Shown piece by piece: positions 24,877 through 32,902 of a stretch of DNA of 64,000 nt (positions within the stretch are counted from its first letter, which is position 1; the number at the start of each line of letters is the position of its first letter). The translations under genes were made by a program, and so were the position numbers. The notes below the pieces were generated by a model, which saw only the letters and a list, made by a program, of their open reading frames with translations, did no database searches and was not told the DNA's origin. The DNA is from Bifidobacterium cuniculi (GTDB taxonomy: Bacteria > Actinomycetota > Actinomycetes > Actinomycetales > Bifidobacteriaceae): NCBI RefSeq assembly GCF_000741575.1, contig NZ_JGYV01000001.1, positions 434,001-498,000 of the forward strand, written 5' to 3'.

Positions 24877-25454
24877 CGTGTCTCCTTGGCGTGGGCTCGG
24901 ATGGTGTCCAGGACGATGGTGGCGATGGCGGTAGTGTCGATCTCGACGGCCAGGCCGGTTTCGGCGTAGCCGTCCGCGCGGCGGAGCCTGAGGTCGAGCA
25001 GGTCGCCGTCGAGGGAGTTGATCCAGGAGGCGGCGGTGCGGATGAGCTGGTCGCGGATGGCCAGCTCGAGGTCGGCCCGGTCGGTGTCCTCGCCTGCCGT
25101 GGCTGGCATGTCGGCGAGCGCACCCAGCCAGTCGGCGGCCTGGTCGGTTTCACATGGATCCTCGTCGAGAGGCCTCAGCCCGGCGAGGACCATGGTGATG
25201 TGGCTGATGCGTTCGGCGGCCCCGGTGGCCGCCTCGTGGGCGGCGATGAGCCGGTCCTCGATGGCCTGGCAAGCCAGTCGTGCATCATGCCCCGCGGGGG
25301 TGGCGGCAGCGAGGGCGTCCTGGTGGATGGCGCGGTAGGCTTCCAGCTCGTCCCTGTATTCGGCGACTGCCTTGTCGAGCTGGGGGAGGCGCTCCTGGAG
25401 GGCGTCTCGCTCGGCTTCGAGGGTTTCACGCTGAACTTCGGTGAGGTTGGTCAT
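24873..25454 (-). CDS. Phage early protein with N-terminal coiled coil
   Basis: 193 residues, starting MTNLTEVQRETLEAERDALQ after the ribosome site AAGGAGAAGA. Residues 5-50 form a coiled coil. The middle has further helices, and the C-terminus (EIDTTAIATIVLDTIRAHAK) is helical. It lies between the Cro-like regulator and the Xis-like gene. No family recognised. Confidence 0.65.
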   Translation of the reverse strand: MTNLTEVQRETLEAERDALQERLPQLDKAVAEYRDELEAYRAIHQDALAAATPAGHDARLACQAIEDRLIAAHEAATGAAERISHITMVLAGLRPLDEDPCETDQAADWLGALADMPATAGEDTDRADLELAIRDQLIRTAASWINSLDGDLLDLRLRRADGYAETGLAVEIDTTAIATIVLDTIRAHAKETR

Positions 25455-25477
25455 GTCTTCTTCTCCTTGGCGGTCGA

Positions 25478-25708
25478 TCAGTGTCGGATGGGCTTCATGA
25501 GCTTGGTTACCGGGGCTCCGGTGGCTATGGACAGCTGGGCCAGCTGCCGCACGTTGAAGGGGTAGGCGTCCGGATGTTCCAGCTGTCTGATCAGCGTGGT
25601 GCGGGGGATGCCGGACCGGGTCGCCGCCCCTGCCTTGGTCAGGCCGGCCTTCTCTATGGCCTGGGCGACATTGTCGGCTACCTGCTCTGCGTATCTCGTG
25701 ATGTCCAT
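25478..25708 (-). CDS. Cro-like XRE regulator
   Basis: 76 residues, starting MDITRYAEQVADNVAQAIEK. The XRE helix-turn-helix is AGLTKAGAATRSGIPRTTLI, followed by NVRQLAQLSIATGAPVTKLM. It is divergent from the CI-like gene across two palindromes. A promoter TTGACT-18-TACAAT places transcription start at or next to this ATG, so the message may be leaderless. An upstream in-frame ATG at 25717 lies within the -10 box and is therefore unlikely. It is the first gene of the lytic operon. Confidence 0.82.
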   Translation of the reverse strand: MDITRYAEQVADNVAQAIEKAGLTKAGAATRSGIPRTTLIRQLEHPDAYPFNVRQLAQLSIATGAPVTKLMKPIRH

Positions 25709-25715
25709 GCTTGAC

Positions 25716-25745
25716 ATTGTACTGCCCAATTGGGCAGTAAGTCAA
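25716..25745 (-). promoter_or_regulatory. Lytic promoter with operator 1 in the spacer
   Basis: On the minus strand TTGACT (25740-25745) and TACAAT (25716-25721) are 18 bases apart. The spacer is filled by the perfect 18-base palindrome ACTGCCCAATTGGGCAGT (25721-25738). Binding of either regulator there would block RNA polymerase. The expected start point falls at about 25708-25709, on the ATG of the Cro-like gene. Confidence 0.8.
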
Positions 25746-25755
25746 GACGGCGTGT

Positions 25756-25798
25756 TGCCCATTTGGGCAGCATGTTTGGAGAGAAGGGCGTCTATACT
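25756..25798 (+). promoter_or_regulatory. Operator 2 and candidate repressor promoter
   Basis: TGCCCA-TT-TGGGCA (25756-25769) repeats the half-sites of operator 1, with centres 33 bases apart, or about three helical turns. A -10 box TATACT lies at 25793-25798, seven bases before the repressor ATG. No good -35 is visible at the right distance, which fits a promoter that needs activation by bound repressor at operator 2. Confidence 0.68.
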
Positions 25799-25804
25799 GA
25801 CCAT

Positions 25805-26143
25805 ATGGACATTAATGAAGCGACGGCCATGGCTCTCTCGGCAGAGAGATCAGCGGCCCACATGACAATCAAGAGACTCGCAGAAGAATCCGGAATACCG
25901 GAAAGGACGCTGATTCGCATACTCAAAGGGGAGCGGGATATCAACGTCATCCAGATAGCCCGAGCCTGCGCCGTCCTGGGCCTTTACCCCCACGAGCTCA
26001 TAGAGGAGGCAGAGAAGTACATGGAGCGCAGCGGCAGGGAAGAGCGGGCCGCCTGGATTGCCGCCCACCCCGAACTCGTCACCAAGGCCGCCAAGAAGGG
26101 CGACACCGAGGTGGAGCAGGAAGCATACGAGGAGCAGCCGTAA
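25805..26143 (+). CDS. CI-like prophage repressor (XRE)
   Basis: 112 residues, starting MDINEATAMALSAERSAAHM. The helix-turn-helix is MTIKRLAEESGIPERTLIRI followed by LKGERDINVIQIARACAVLG. The C-terminal 45 residues are charged and helical, with no LexA-like peptidase domain, so induction would rely on the ImmA-type peptidase encoded next. The ATG is seven bases from a TATACT box and has no ribosome site, so the message may be leaderless. Confidence 0.85.
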   Translation: MDINEATAMALSAERSAAHMTIKRLAEESGIPERTLIRILKGERDINVIQIARACAVLGLYPHELIEEAEKYMERSGREERAAWIAAHPELVTKAAKKGDTEVEQEAYEEQP

Positions 26144-26530
26144 GTGGGTGCCATCGAGATTGAGGCATTGCGATGGGCCGACCTATGGGACCTGCCCATA
26201 GCAGACGAGCACATCCAAGGCATGTGGATACCGGACGACCGGATGATCATCCTCGACAACCGCCTCACCGATACCGAGCGCAAATGCGTCCTCGCCCATG
26301 AGGTCAGCCACGCCCGACACGGAGACGGCGGATGCCAGGAGGACAAATGGGCCGAGCGCAGGGCCGACATGGAGGCCGCCGGCATGCTCATCGACCCCAC
26401 GCACTACGCAGCCCTCGAGACCATCTGCGACAACCCCGTCTGGCTCGCCCACGAGCTCGACGTCATGCCCTGGGTCATCCACGCATTCCGCGAGCGCCTC
26501 CACCACAACCCGGCGCTCGCCATCCAATAA
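26144..26530 (+). CDS. ImmA/IrrE-family metallopeptidase
   Basis: 128 residues beginning at a GTG that directly follows the repressor stop (TAA GTG). The zinc motif HEVSH is near residue 52 (CVLAHEVSHARHGD), with a downstream Glu in WAERRADMEAAG completing the site. ImmA proteins cleave the partner repressor to trigger excision, as in ICEBs1. Zero-base spacing implies reinitiation and fixed stoichiometry with the repressor. A hairpin terminator follows. Confidence 0.9.
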   Translation: MGAIEIEALRWADLWDLPIADEHIQGMWIPDDRMIILDNRLTDTERKCVLAHEVSHARHGDGGCQEDKWAERRADMEAAGMLIDPTHYAALETICDNPVWLAHELDVMPWVIHAFRERLHHNPALAIQ

Positions 26531-26536
26531 GCAAAA

Positions 26537-26562
26537 AGCCCCGACCATGAGGCCGGGGCAAG
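26537..26562. terminator. Terminator between immA-type and PH-like genes
   Basis: A GCCCCG...CGGGGC hairpin lies just after the peptidase stop, in AAAAAGCCCCGACCATGAGGCCGGGGC. It serves the rightward repressor operon and possibly the convergent gene. Confidence 0.7.
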
Positions 26563-26575
26563 AGACGGAGGGGGG

Positions 26576-26848
26576 TTAGCGGTGGGCGTTGATGATGTCG
26601 ACGAGCGCGCGGATATCCTTTTTGGAGCCGCCGATGCGCTGCAGGCGCAGGGTGCCCATGTGCACGGTGATGCTGCGGGTGGCGACGTCCACGTCCTGGA
26701 TAGCCGAGTAAAAGATCGTGTCGGTCCTGTGGGTCAGACCCAGAGTGAGGACCTTGGGGTGGCGGATCTCGATACGGTTCTCGTAGGCGCTGACTCGCTC
26801 GTTTCCGACGCGGTATTGCAGCAGCGGCTCTTCCTTGGTCTTGGCCAT
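26576..26848 (-). CDS. Small PH-like (bPH) domain protein
   Basis: 90 residues, starting MAKTKEEPLLQYRVGNERVS. Alternating beta strands followed by one C-terminal helix (KDIRALVDIINAHR) read as a bacterial PH-like domain: VSAYENRIEIRHPKVL, TDTIFYSAIQDVDVATRS, ITVHMGTLRLQRIGG. Such proteins occur near prophage repressors and integrases and are sometimes expressed in the lysogen. Function unknown. Confidence 0.68.
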   Translation of the reverse strand: MAKTKEEPLLQYRVGNERVSAYENRIEIRHPKVLTLGLTHRTDTIFYSAIQDVDVATRSITVHMGTLRLQRIGGSKKDIRALVDIINAHR

Positions 26849-27000
26849 GGCGTTGCTCCTTCTCCTAGTGCCTACTTTGGCTGGTCCCCAGTATACCCAT
26901 AAAAAGACAGCGAGCGCGTCGGCCGGATACCTGATGGCGCTCGCTGGCATCGATAGAGATGCGCGTCTCATCGTAGCAGGCGCGCGGGAAGGTGGTCGTC

Positions 27001-28188
27001 ATGGCCAGTATCACACAGTACAAGACCTCCAGTGGCGTCAAGCGGTGGAGGGTGGATTATCGCAAGCCGGGAGGCGGCGGGCAGTACACGAAGCGGGGCT
27101 TTGCGCGGAGGAAGGATGCGGAGGCGTGGGCGGCCGAGCATGTGGTGACGGCGATCGCGCAGGGCTCGTATGTGGATCCGGTGGACTCGAGGACGACGGT
27201 GGGTGCGCTCCTGCCCGCCTGGCTGGAGAAGAAGCGGTTGGCGTGCAAGCCGAGCTATCTGGATGACCTGGAGGACTCGGCCCGCGTCTACGTGCTGCCC
27301 GCCTGGGGGCATGTGGCGTTGAGGGATGTGACCAGGTCGGGCGTGCAGCGGTGGGTGTCGGACATCGCCTCCGGGCGCTTCGAATCGGCGGAGCGGCAGG
27401 GGAGTGCGGCGCGCCTGGAGGGCAAGCCGAAGAGCGCGAGCGTGGTCAAGCGCGCCTACGGGGTCCTCGCCGGGGTACTGGATGACGCGGTTGCCGACCG
27501 CCTGGTCGCAACTAATGCCGCCCGGGGCGTGACCCTGCCGCGCAAGGAGAGGAGCCGGCACGTGTACCTGAGTGCGCCCGAGCTGTTCCGTCTCGCGTCT
27601 GAGTGCGGGGAGCGTCGCAGCCTGGTGCTCACGCTGGGGTTGACGGGGATGCGGTGGGGCGAGGCCACGGCCCTGCTGGTCGAGGACGTCGACCGGGCAC
27701 GCCGCAGGATCTCGGTCACCAAGTCAGCCACGCAGGTGCGCGGCAAGGTCGTCATCGGTTCGCCGAAGACCTCGGAGGTGCGGTCGGTGTTCTACCCGGC
27801 GATGCTAGACGACATCCTGCCCCTGGCCGGGCGGCACGACGACAGCCTCCTGTTTTTCGATCCTGATGGCCTGCCGGGCGGCTATGTGCGCCAGCTCAAG
27901 AGCCCGAAGGCGGAAGGCTGGTTCGCCAGGGCGTGCGACGCGGCCGGGCTGCCCAGGATGACGCTGCACGACCTGCGGCACACGGCGGCGAGCCTCATGG
28001 TCTCCACCGGCGCCTCCGTCAAGAGCGTGCAGCGGCAGTTGGGACACGCCAGCGCGGCGATGACCCTGGACGTCTACGCCGACCTTTTCGACGCGGATCT
28101 GGAGTCCGCGGCGGCCGGGATGGAGGAGCTGCTGCGCTCCCTGGATGTTGGCGCTTTGTTGGCGCCCCGACCGGGTGCGGCGGCCTAG
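27001..28188 (+). CDS. int: Tyrosine recombinase (prophage integrase)
   Basis: 395 residues, starting MASITQYKTSSGVKRW, with GGAAGGTGG upstream; a GTG at 26992 is a weaker alternative. It has an arm-binding and SAM-like N-terminus (residues about 1-160). The catalytic domain has Arg in LTGMRWGEATALL near 215, HDLRH near 320, LGHASAAMT near 350 and the Tyr nucleophile in LDVYADLFD near 357. It ends 25 bases before the tRNA-derived attachment site and integrates the phage there. Confidence 0.95.
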   Translation: MASITQYKTSSGVKRWRVDYRKPGGGGQYTKRGFARRKDAEAWAAEHVVTAIAQGSYVDPVDSRTTVGALLPAWLEKKRLACKPSYLDDLEDSARVYVLPAWGHVALRDVTRSGVQRWVSDIASGRFESAERQGSAARLEGKPKSASVVKRAYGVLAGVLDDAVADRLVATNAARGVTLPRKERSRHVYLSAPELFRLASECGERRSLVLTLGLTGMRWGEATALLVEDVDRARRRISVTKSATQVRGKVVIGSPKTSEVRSVFYPAMLDDILPLAGRHDDSLLFFDPDGLPGGYVRQLKSPKAEGWFARACDAAGLPRMTLHDLRHTAASLMVSTGASVKSVQRQLGHASAAMTLDVYADLFDADLESAAAGMEELLRSLDVGALLAPRPGAAA

Positions 28189-28212
28189 ATTGGCGTGATT
28201 CCGCCCCTGCGG

Positions 28213-28251
28213 GCGCAACGGCGTGCGGGTTCAAGTCCCGCTCCGGACACC
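28213..28251 (+). other. attR: 3' fragment of a tRNA-Leu-like gene
   Basis: A T-arm GCGGG-TTCAAGT-CCCGC (28225-28241) is followed by TCCGGAC as acceptor strand, discriminator A and CC. The bases before it resemble the variable arm of a class II tRNA, and GTCCGGA would pair as 5' acceptor strand, as in tRNA-Leu. Upstream sequence is the integrase gene, so the 5' two-thirds are missing. The intact tRNA should lie at the other prophage end, left of the window. Confidence 0.8.
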
Positions 28252-28254
28252 GCC

Positions 28255-28287
28255 AAAGGGCCGGTCCCAATCGGGGCCGGCCCTTTT
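28255..28287. terminator. Terminator after attR / ancestral tRNA
   Basis: AAAGGGCCGG (28255-28264) pairs with CCGGCCCTTT (28277-28286) and a T-run follows. It was probably the original terminator of the tRNA gene used as integration site. Confidence 0.8.
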
Positions 28288-28378
28288 CGTTGTCCGTCAG
28301 GAATAGTGGCGCCCGTACCGCGGTTTATCCTGATGGATGCCTAGCATGAAGGGCATGGCCGACCGAAAGGAGAGTGGC

Positions 28379-28714
28379 ATGAAGGATACGGAGTGCCTGT
28401 TCTGCAAGATCGTGGATTGCGAAGTTCCCAGCGAGAAGGTATACGAGGACGCCACCACGTATGCATTCAAGGACATCAACCCCAAGGCGAAGGTCCATGT
28501 ACTGGTGGTGCCCCGAGAGCATTACCGTAACGTGGATGAACTGGCCAAGGCCGACGCCCAGCTGCTTGCCCACATGGTCGAGGTCGCGCAGACCATTGCG
28601 GACCGTGAATATGACGGCGCGTACCGGCTCATCTTCAACACCGGCGAAGAGGCGGGCCAGACGGTGTTCCACGTCCATGCCCACGTGCTGACCGGCGAGC
28701 CGCTCGACGAGTGA
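28379..28714 (+). CDS. HIT-family nucleotide hydrolase (HinT-like)
   Basis: 111 residues, starting MKDTECLFCKIVDCEVPSEK after AAAGGAGAGTGGC. It carries the histidine triad HVHAHV near residue 99 and the N-terminal LFCKI zinc/active-site region. HinT-type enzymes hydrolyse adenosine phosphoramidates such as those from aminoacyl-AMP chemistry. It is followed at 64 bases by phoH, a common actinobacterial order. Confidence 0.92.
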   Translation: MKDTECLFCKIVDCEVPSEKVYEDATTYAFKDINPKAKVHVLVVPREHYRNVDELAKADAQLLAHMVEVAQTIADREYDGAYRLIFNTGEEAGQTVFHVHAHVLTGEPLDE

Positions 28715-28778
28715 ACCCGACACGGACGGACGGGCGGCAAGACCGACAGAGCATGAATCACGACGACGAAGAGGTGCG

Positions 28779-29876
28779 GTGGCGACTACAACACGAACGG
28801 TGAGGATTCCCGAGACGCTGGACTCCCTACGGGTATTCGGGCCTTACGACGAGAACATCCGCGAACTCGAACGCGAGTTCCCGGACATCACGATCCACAT
28901 CCGCGGCAACGAAGTGACCATCCGCTCGACGACTCGGCGTGGCGAGGAACAGGCCAGCGAAGCGCAGGACATCGTCAACCTGCTGGTCGATGCCGCCTAT
29001 GACGCACCGCTGGACGCCCATGCGCTGCGACGCATGCTCGACCAGCGCGTCCTGACCCACGACATCAGGGATGAGGCTCCGGGCACGGGCCGCCAAAGCG
29101 AAGCCATCCGCCGGGCCAGGCGCGAACACAACGGCACCGCACGGGATGCTCACGCCACCTACCGCAAGCCCCGTGACGGCAATGCGATCGCCTACGCCAA
29201 CGGCTACCCGGTACGCCCCAAGACCGCCGGACAGGCAGCCTACGTCCACGACATCGCCACCCACACCATCACTTTCGGCATCGGACCTGCCGGCACGGGC
29301 AAGACCTACCTGGCGGTCGCCAAGGCCGTGCAGGCCTTCGAAGAAGGCAAGGTACGCCGCATCATCCTGACGCGTCCGGCCGTGGAGGCGGGGGAGAACC
29401 TCGGCTTCCTGCCGGGCACCCTCAACGAGAAGGTCGACCCGTACCTGCGCCCCCTCTACGACGCCCTGTCGGACATGCTGGGCGCCGAACGCATGAAGCA
29501 CTGCCTGGACGACGGCACCATCGAGGTCGCACCCTTGGCCTATATGCGCGGACGCACCCTCAACGATGCCTTCGTCATCCTCGACGAAGCACAGAACACC
29601 ACCGTCCAGCAGATGAAGATGTTCCTCACCCGCCTGGGCTTCAACACGACCATGGTCGTCACCGGAGACGTCACCCAGGTCGACCTGGCCCAGGGCCAGT
29701 CGGGCCTGGTCTCCATCGAACGCATCCTGGGCGCGATCGACGACATCGCCTTCGTCCACCTGGACGCGCAGGACGTGGTCCGCCACGAATTGGTCGGACG
29801 CATCGTCGCCGCATACGAACGCCACGACCAACACCGCCAACAGGACCAGCACACAGTAGGGAACCACACAGCATGA
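28779..29876 (+). CDS. phoH: PhoH-like ATPase
   Basis: 365 residues from a GTG with GAAGAGGTGCG before it. An N-terminal KH-like region ([20 protein letters not shown]) precedes the PhoH ATPase domain: [16 protein letters not shown] (Walker A), [38 protein letters not shown] (Walker B) and [14 protein letters not shown]. Its stop overlaps the ybeY start by 4 bases. The pairing with the endoribonuclease YbeY points to a role in RNA or ribosome quality control. Confidence 0.95.
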   Translation: MATTTRTVRIPETLDSLRVFGPYDENIRELEREFPDITIHIRGNEVTIRSTTRRGEEQASEAQDIVNLLVDAAYDAPLDAHALRRMLDQRVLTHDIRDEAPGTGRQSEAIRRARREHNGTARDAHATYRKPRDGNAIAYANGYPVRPKTAGQAAYVHDIATHTITFGIGPAGTGKTYLAVAKAVQAFEEGKVRRIILTRPAVEAGENLGFLPGTLNEKVDPYLRPLYDALSDMLGAERMKHCLDDGTIEVAPLAYMRGRTLNDAFVILDEAQNTTVQQMKMFLTRLGFNTTMVVTGDVTQVDLAQGQSGLVSIERILGAIDDIAFVHLDAQDVVRHELVGRIVAAYERHDQHRQQDQHTVGNHTA

Positions 29877-30418
29877 GCGTCGAAGTCACCAACGAAACCG
29901 AATGGGTCATCGACCCGAAGACCTTCTCCGACCTGGGCATCTGGGTCATGGACCAGATGAGGGTGAGCACCCAGTCCGACCTCGCCATCATGTTCGTGGA
30001 CCCAGAACCCATCGCGCAACTGCACGACAAATGGATGGGACTGCTGGGCCCCACCGACGTCATGAGCTTCCCCATGGACGAACTGCGCCCCGGCGACCAG
30101 GGCACCGTACCGGTAGGCATCCTCGGCGACATCGTCATCTGCCCCTGGGTCGCCGCACAGCAGGCCGCCGCCGCGGGACACAGCACCATGGAGGAGATGA
30201 TGCTCCTGACAATCCATGGCATCCTGCACCTGATCGGCTACGACCACCGCACCGCCGAACAGGAACGCCAGATGTTCGGCCTGCAGCGACAGCTGCTCCT
30301 GACCTTCTTCGCGATGCATCAGGGTACCGCCTGGAACGCCACCCTGCCTGAGGATGCCGTCGACGCGCTCGCGGCATACGAGGAACGCTTCGGCAGCGAC
30401 CGGCAGCTGGGACATTGA
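29873..30418 (+). CDS. ybeY: rRNA maturation endoribonuclease YbeY
   Basis: 181 residues, the zinc-dependent RNase for 16S rRNA 3' end processing. The signature [11 protein letters not shown] near residue 120 supplies three His ligands. The upstream motif [10 protein letters not shown] is also conserved. The start overlaps the phoH stop. The C-terminal 35 residues extend beyond the usual family end, as in other actinobacteria. Confidence 0.95.
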   Translation: MSVEVTNETEWVIDPKTFSDLGIWVMDQMRVSTQSDLAIMFVDPEPIAQLHDKWMGLLGPTDVMSFPMDELRPGDQGTVPVGILGDIVICPWVAAQQAAAAGHSTMEEMMLLTIHGILHLIGYDHRTAEQERQMFGLQRQLLLTFFAMHQGTAWNATLPEDAVDALAAYEERFGSDRQLGH

Positions 30419-30443
30419 AAGACAACCTTCACGGAAACGAGGC

Positions 30444-31856
30444 ATGACGTCGATGAGTGAACAAGCCGCCATAGTCACGGCTGTCGTCCTGGGGGCCATG
30501 GCCATCGTACTGGCATGGCTGGCCCTGATGATGGCGGGACTGGAGAGCGCAGTGGCCCGGGTCACCCGGGCAAGCCTGAACAACCTCATGATCGAGGCGC
30601 AGACCGACCCCGAACTGTCCGCCTTCAACCGCAACAAGCGCGTCAGGAAGATCCACACGGTGCAGCGCGTCATCGCCAACCGCAATGTCGCAGCCAATTC
30701 ATGTGCCTTCTTCCGCATCTTCGCGAATGTGCTCATCGGCGTGCTGGTGACCGTGGTCATGAGCCTGTTCTCCCAGCCTGTCTGGCTGGACCTCCTGGTG
30801 GGTTTCACGGGAGCACTGCTGGTGGCGCTCGTCTCGGTGCTCGTACGGCCAAGGACCGCCGGCTCGAACCGTCCCATGGAGCTCATGCTCAGGCATGCCT
30901 CCCTCGTGTCGGCGGCCACCAAGGTCACCCCCTTCACCCGCCGTCGCCATCACGAGGGCGCATCACGCCGACAGGCGGAACCCTCCGACGACGAGGAACT
31001 GGAGAAAATCCAGCTGGAACAGGGCAAGGCCGCCATCGACCGACTCGTCGAGAGCAACCGCTTCGACCCGGAGGTGTCGGAGATGCTGCGCAACGTACTC
31101 ATGCTGTCGGATACCCTGACCCGTGAGATCATGGTGCCGCGCACGGACATGATCTGCATCGAGCGCGACGAGGACCTGCAGGACTTCCTCAAGTTGTGTT
31201 CCCGCTCCGGCTTCTCACGGGTTCCCGTCATCGGTGCCGACCTCGACGATTTGCTCGGCGTGGCCTACCTCAAAGACGCGGTCCGCGCCACCTCCTTCAA
31301 CCACGAGGCGTTCGCTCGAAGCGTGGAATCCATCATGCGCAAACCCATGCTGGTGCCCGAATCCAAACCCGCCGACGACCTCTTCCACGAAATGCAGCAG
31401 ACACGCAACCACGTGGCCATGGTGTGCGACGAATACGGCGGCATCGCCGGCATGGTCACCATCGAGGACGCCATCGAGCAGATCGTGGGTGAACTGGACG
31501 ACGAGCACGACCGGGCGCAGCATGCCGACCCCGAGCAGATCGGCTATCGCACCTGGAGCATGCCGGCACGCACGTCCATCGCCGAGCTCGAGGAGATCTT
31601 CGAGGTCGACCTGGACGAGAACGACGTCGACACCGTCTACGGGCTCCTGACCAAGCTCCTGGGACGCGTGCCCATCGTGGGATCCAGCGCCGTCACCCAC
31701 GGATTGCAGCTGACCGCCGTGGACTCGGCAGGCCGGCGCAAGAAGGTGTCCACCATCGTGGCCGAACCCGTCCCGGCACGGCAGGATAATGACGGACAGG
31801 CCGGCGACCAAGCGCCGGAAGAGGACGGCAAGGACCAGGAACGGAACGAATCATGA
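30444..31856 (+). CDS. CNNM/CorC-type membrane protein with paired CBS domains
   Basis: 470 residues. An N-terminal DUF21 membrane domain has about three spans (AAIVTAVVLGAMAIVLAWLA, VLIGVLVTVVMSLF, LLVGFTGALLVALVSVL). A cytoplasmic CBS pair begins with SDTLTREIMVPRTDMICIER and FSRVPVIGADLDDLLGVAYL; the second CBS has NHVAMVCDEYGGIAGMVTIE. A CorC/HlyC domain ends the protein. Family members take part in Mg/Co efflux. The era start overlaps its stop by 4 bases. Confidence 0.92.
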   Translation: MTSMSEQAAIVTAVVLGAMAIVLAWLALMMAGLESAVARVTRASLNNLMIEAQTDPELSAFNRNKRVRKIHTVQRVIANRNVAANSCAFFRIFANVLIGVLVTVVMSLFSQPVWLDLLVGFTGALLVALVSVLVRPRTAGSNRPMELMLRHASLVSAATKVTPFTRRRHHEGASRRQAEPSDDEELEKIQLEQGKAAIDRLVESNRFDPEVSEMLRNVLMLSDTLTREIMVPRTDMICIERDEDLQDFLKLCSRSGFSRVPVIGADLDDLLGVAYLKDAVRATSFNHEAFARSVESIMRKPMLVPESKPADDLFHEMQQTRNHVAMVCDEYGGIAGMVTIEDAIEQIVGELDDEHDRAQHADPEQIGYRTWSMPARTSIAELEEIFEVDLDENDVDTVYGLLTKLLGRVPIVGSSAVTHGLQLTAVDSAGRRKKVSTIVAEPVPARQDNDGQAGDQAPEEDGKDQERNES

Positions 31857-32827
31857 ACGACACACAGCAACAGGCCGGCGACGCCACCCCCTACAAGTCC
31901 GGATTCGTGGCAGTCGTGGGACGCCCGAACGTCGGCAAGTCCACCCTCATCAACGCCCTCATCGGCACGCGCATCGCCATCGCATCCTCACGCCCGGAAA
32001 CCACCCGCAAGGCCATCCGTGGGGTGTTGACCGAGGAACACGCGCAGATGGTGCTCGTGGACACCCCCGGCATCCACCGGCCTCGCACCCTGCTCGGCCA
32101 ACGGCTCAACGACGTCGTGGACGAATCCCTCGCCGACGCCGACGAAATCGCCTTCCTGCTGCCCGCCGACCAGGAGATCGGCCCCGGCGACAAGCGCATC
32201 CTGAGCCGTTTGCGCTCCCAGTTCGCCACCAAGCGCGAGGACGGCACCTTCCAGTGGAAAGTGCCCCTGATCGCCATCGTCACCAAGATCGACGAACTGA
32301 CCCGCGAACAGCTCATCGACAAGCTCATCGCCATCAACGAGTTCGCCGACTTCGCCGACATCGTGCCCGTCAGCGCCCTCAAGGACGACAACCTGGAGGA
32401 AGTGCGCAACGTGCTGTTCGAGCACCTGCCCGAAGGACCCCAGATGTACCCAGCGGACCAGCTCACGGAGGAACGCCCCGAGGACACGATCGCGGAGCTC
32501 ATCCGCGGCGCCTTTCTCGAGGAACTGCATGACGAGCTGCCGCATTCCCTGGCGGTGGTCGTCGACGGGATCGAATACCCGCAGGACAACGAGTCGGGGG
32601 AGCAGTACGCCGGCAAGGCGCGCGTCATGGTCTCCATCTACGTGGAACGCGACTCGCAGAAGGCCATCATCATCGGACACAAGGCCGAACACCTCGTCTA
32701 CGTCAAGAAGAAGCTGCGCACCGCCGTCAACCGCCTGGTCGGGCAGAAGGCACAGCTCGACATGCACGTCAAGGTCGCCAAGAACTGGCAGTCCGACCCC
32801 AAGAAGCTCGACCGCCTCGGCTTCTGA
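31853..32827 (+). CDS. era: GTPase Era
   Basis: 324 residues, a 16S rRNA-binding GTPase for 30S assembly. G1 GRPNVGKST near residue 20, the Era-specific SSRPETTR switch region, G3 DTPGIHRPRTLLG, G4 TKIDEL and G5 SALK are present. The C-terminal KH domain includes VMVSIYVERDSQKAIIIGHK. Last gene of the phoH-ybeY-corC-era operon; a strong hairpin follows. Confidence 0.97.
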   Translation: MNDTQQQAGDATPYKSGFVAVVGRPNVGKSTLINALIGTRIAIASSRPETTRKAIRGVLTEEHAQMVLVDTPGIHRPRTLLGQRLNDVVDESLADADEIAFLLPADQEIGPGDKRILSRLRSQFATKREDGTFQWKVPLIAIVTKIDELTREQLIDKLIAINEFADFADIVPVSALKDDNLEEVRNVLFEHLPEGPQMYPADQLTEERPEDTIAELIRGAFLEELHDELPHSLAVVVDGIEYPQDNESGEQYAGKARVMVSIYVERDSQKAIIIGHKAEHLVYVKKKLRTAVNRLVGQKAQLDMHVKVAKNWQSDPKKLDRLGF

Positions 32828-32834
32828 AAGATTC

Positions 32835-32870
32835 GGGCCCCGGACGAACCGTGAAGTTCGTCCGGGGCCC
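32835..32870. terminator. Bidirectional terminator between era and acyl-CoA ligase
   Basis: GGGCCCCGGACGAAC (32835-32849) and its exact inverse GTTCGTCCGGGGCCC (32856-32870) with a 6-base loop. It separates two convergent genes. Confidence 0.88.
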
Positions 32871-32902
32871 GACCCGTTACGGGGACTGGGATCCCGGCCG
32901 GA

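Larger units (their letters stand above)
1..28251. mobile_element. Prophage, HK97-type siphophage (left end outside window)
   Basis: A continuous phage gene set reads leftward from a lysogeny switch near 25.7 kb to tail genes that run off the left edge. The right border is an integrase gene ending 25 bases before a 3' tRNA fragment. The module order HNH, methyltransferase, terminases, portal, protease, capsid, connectors, tail tube, G/GT, tape measure, distal tail is that of HK97-fold siphophages. Structural genes look intact, so the prophage may be functional. Holin, endolysin and the second att site must lie to the left. Confidence 0.93.
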
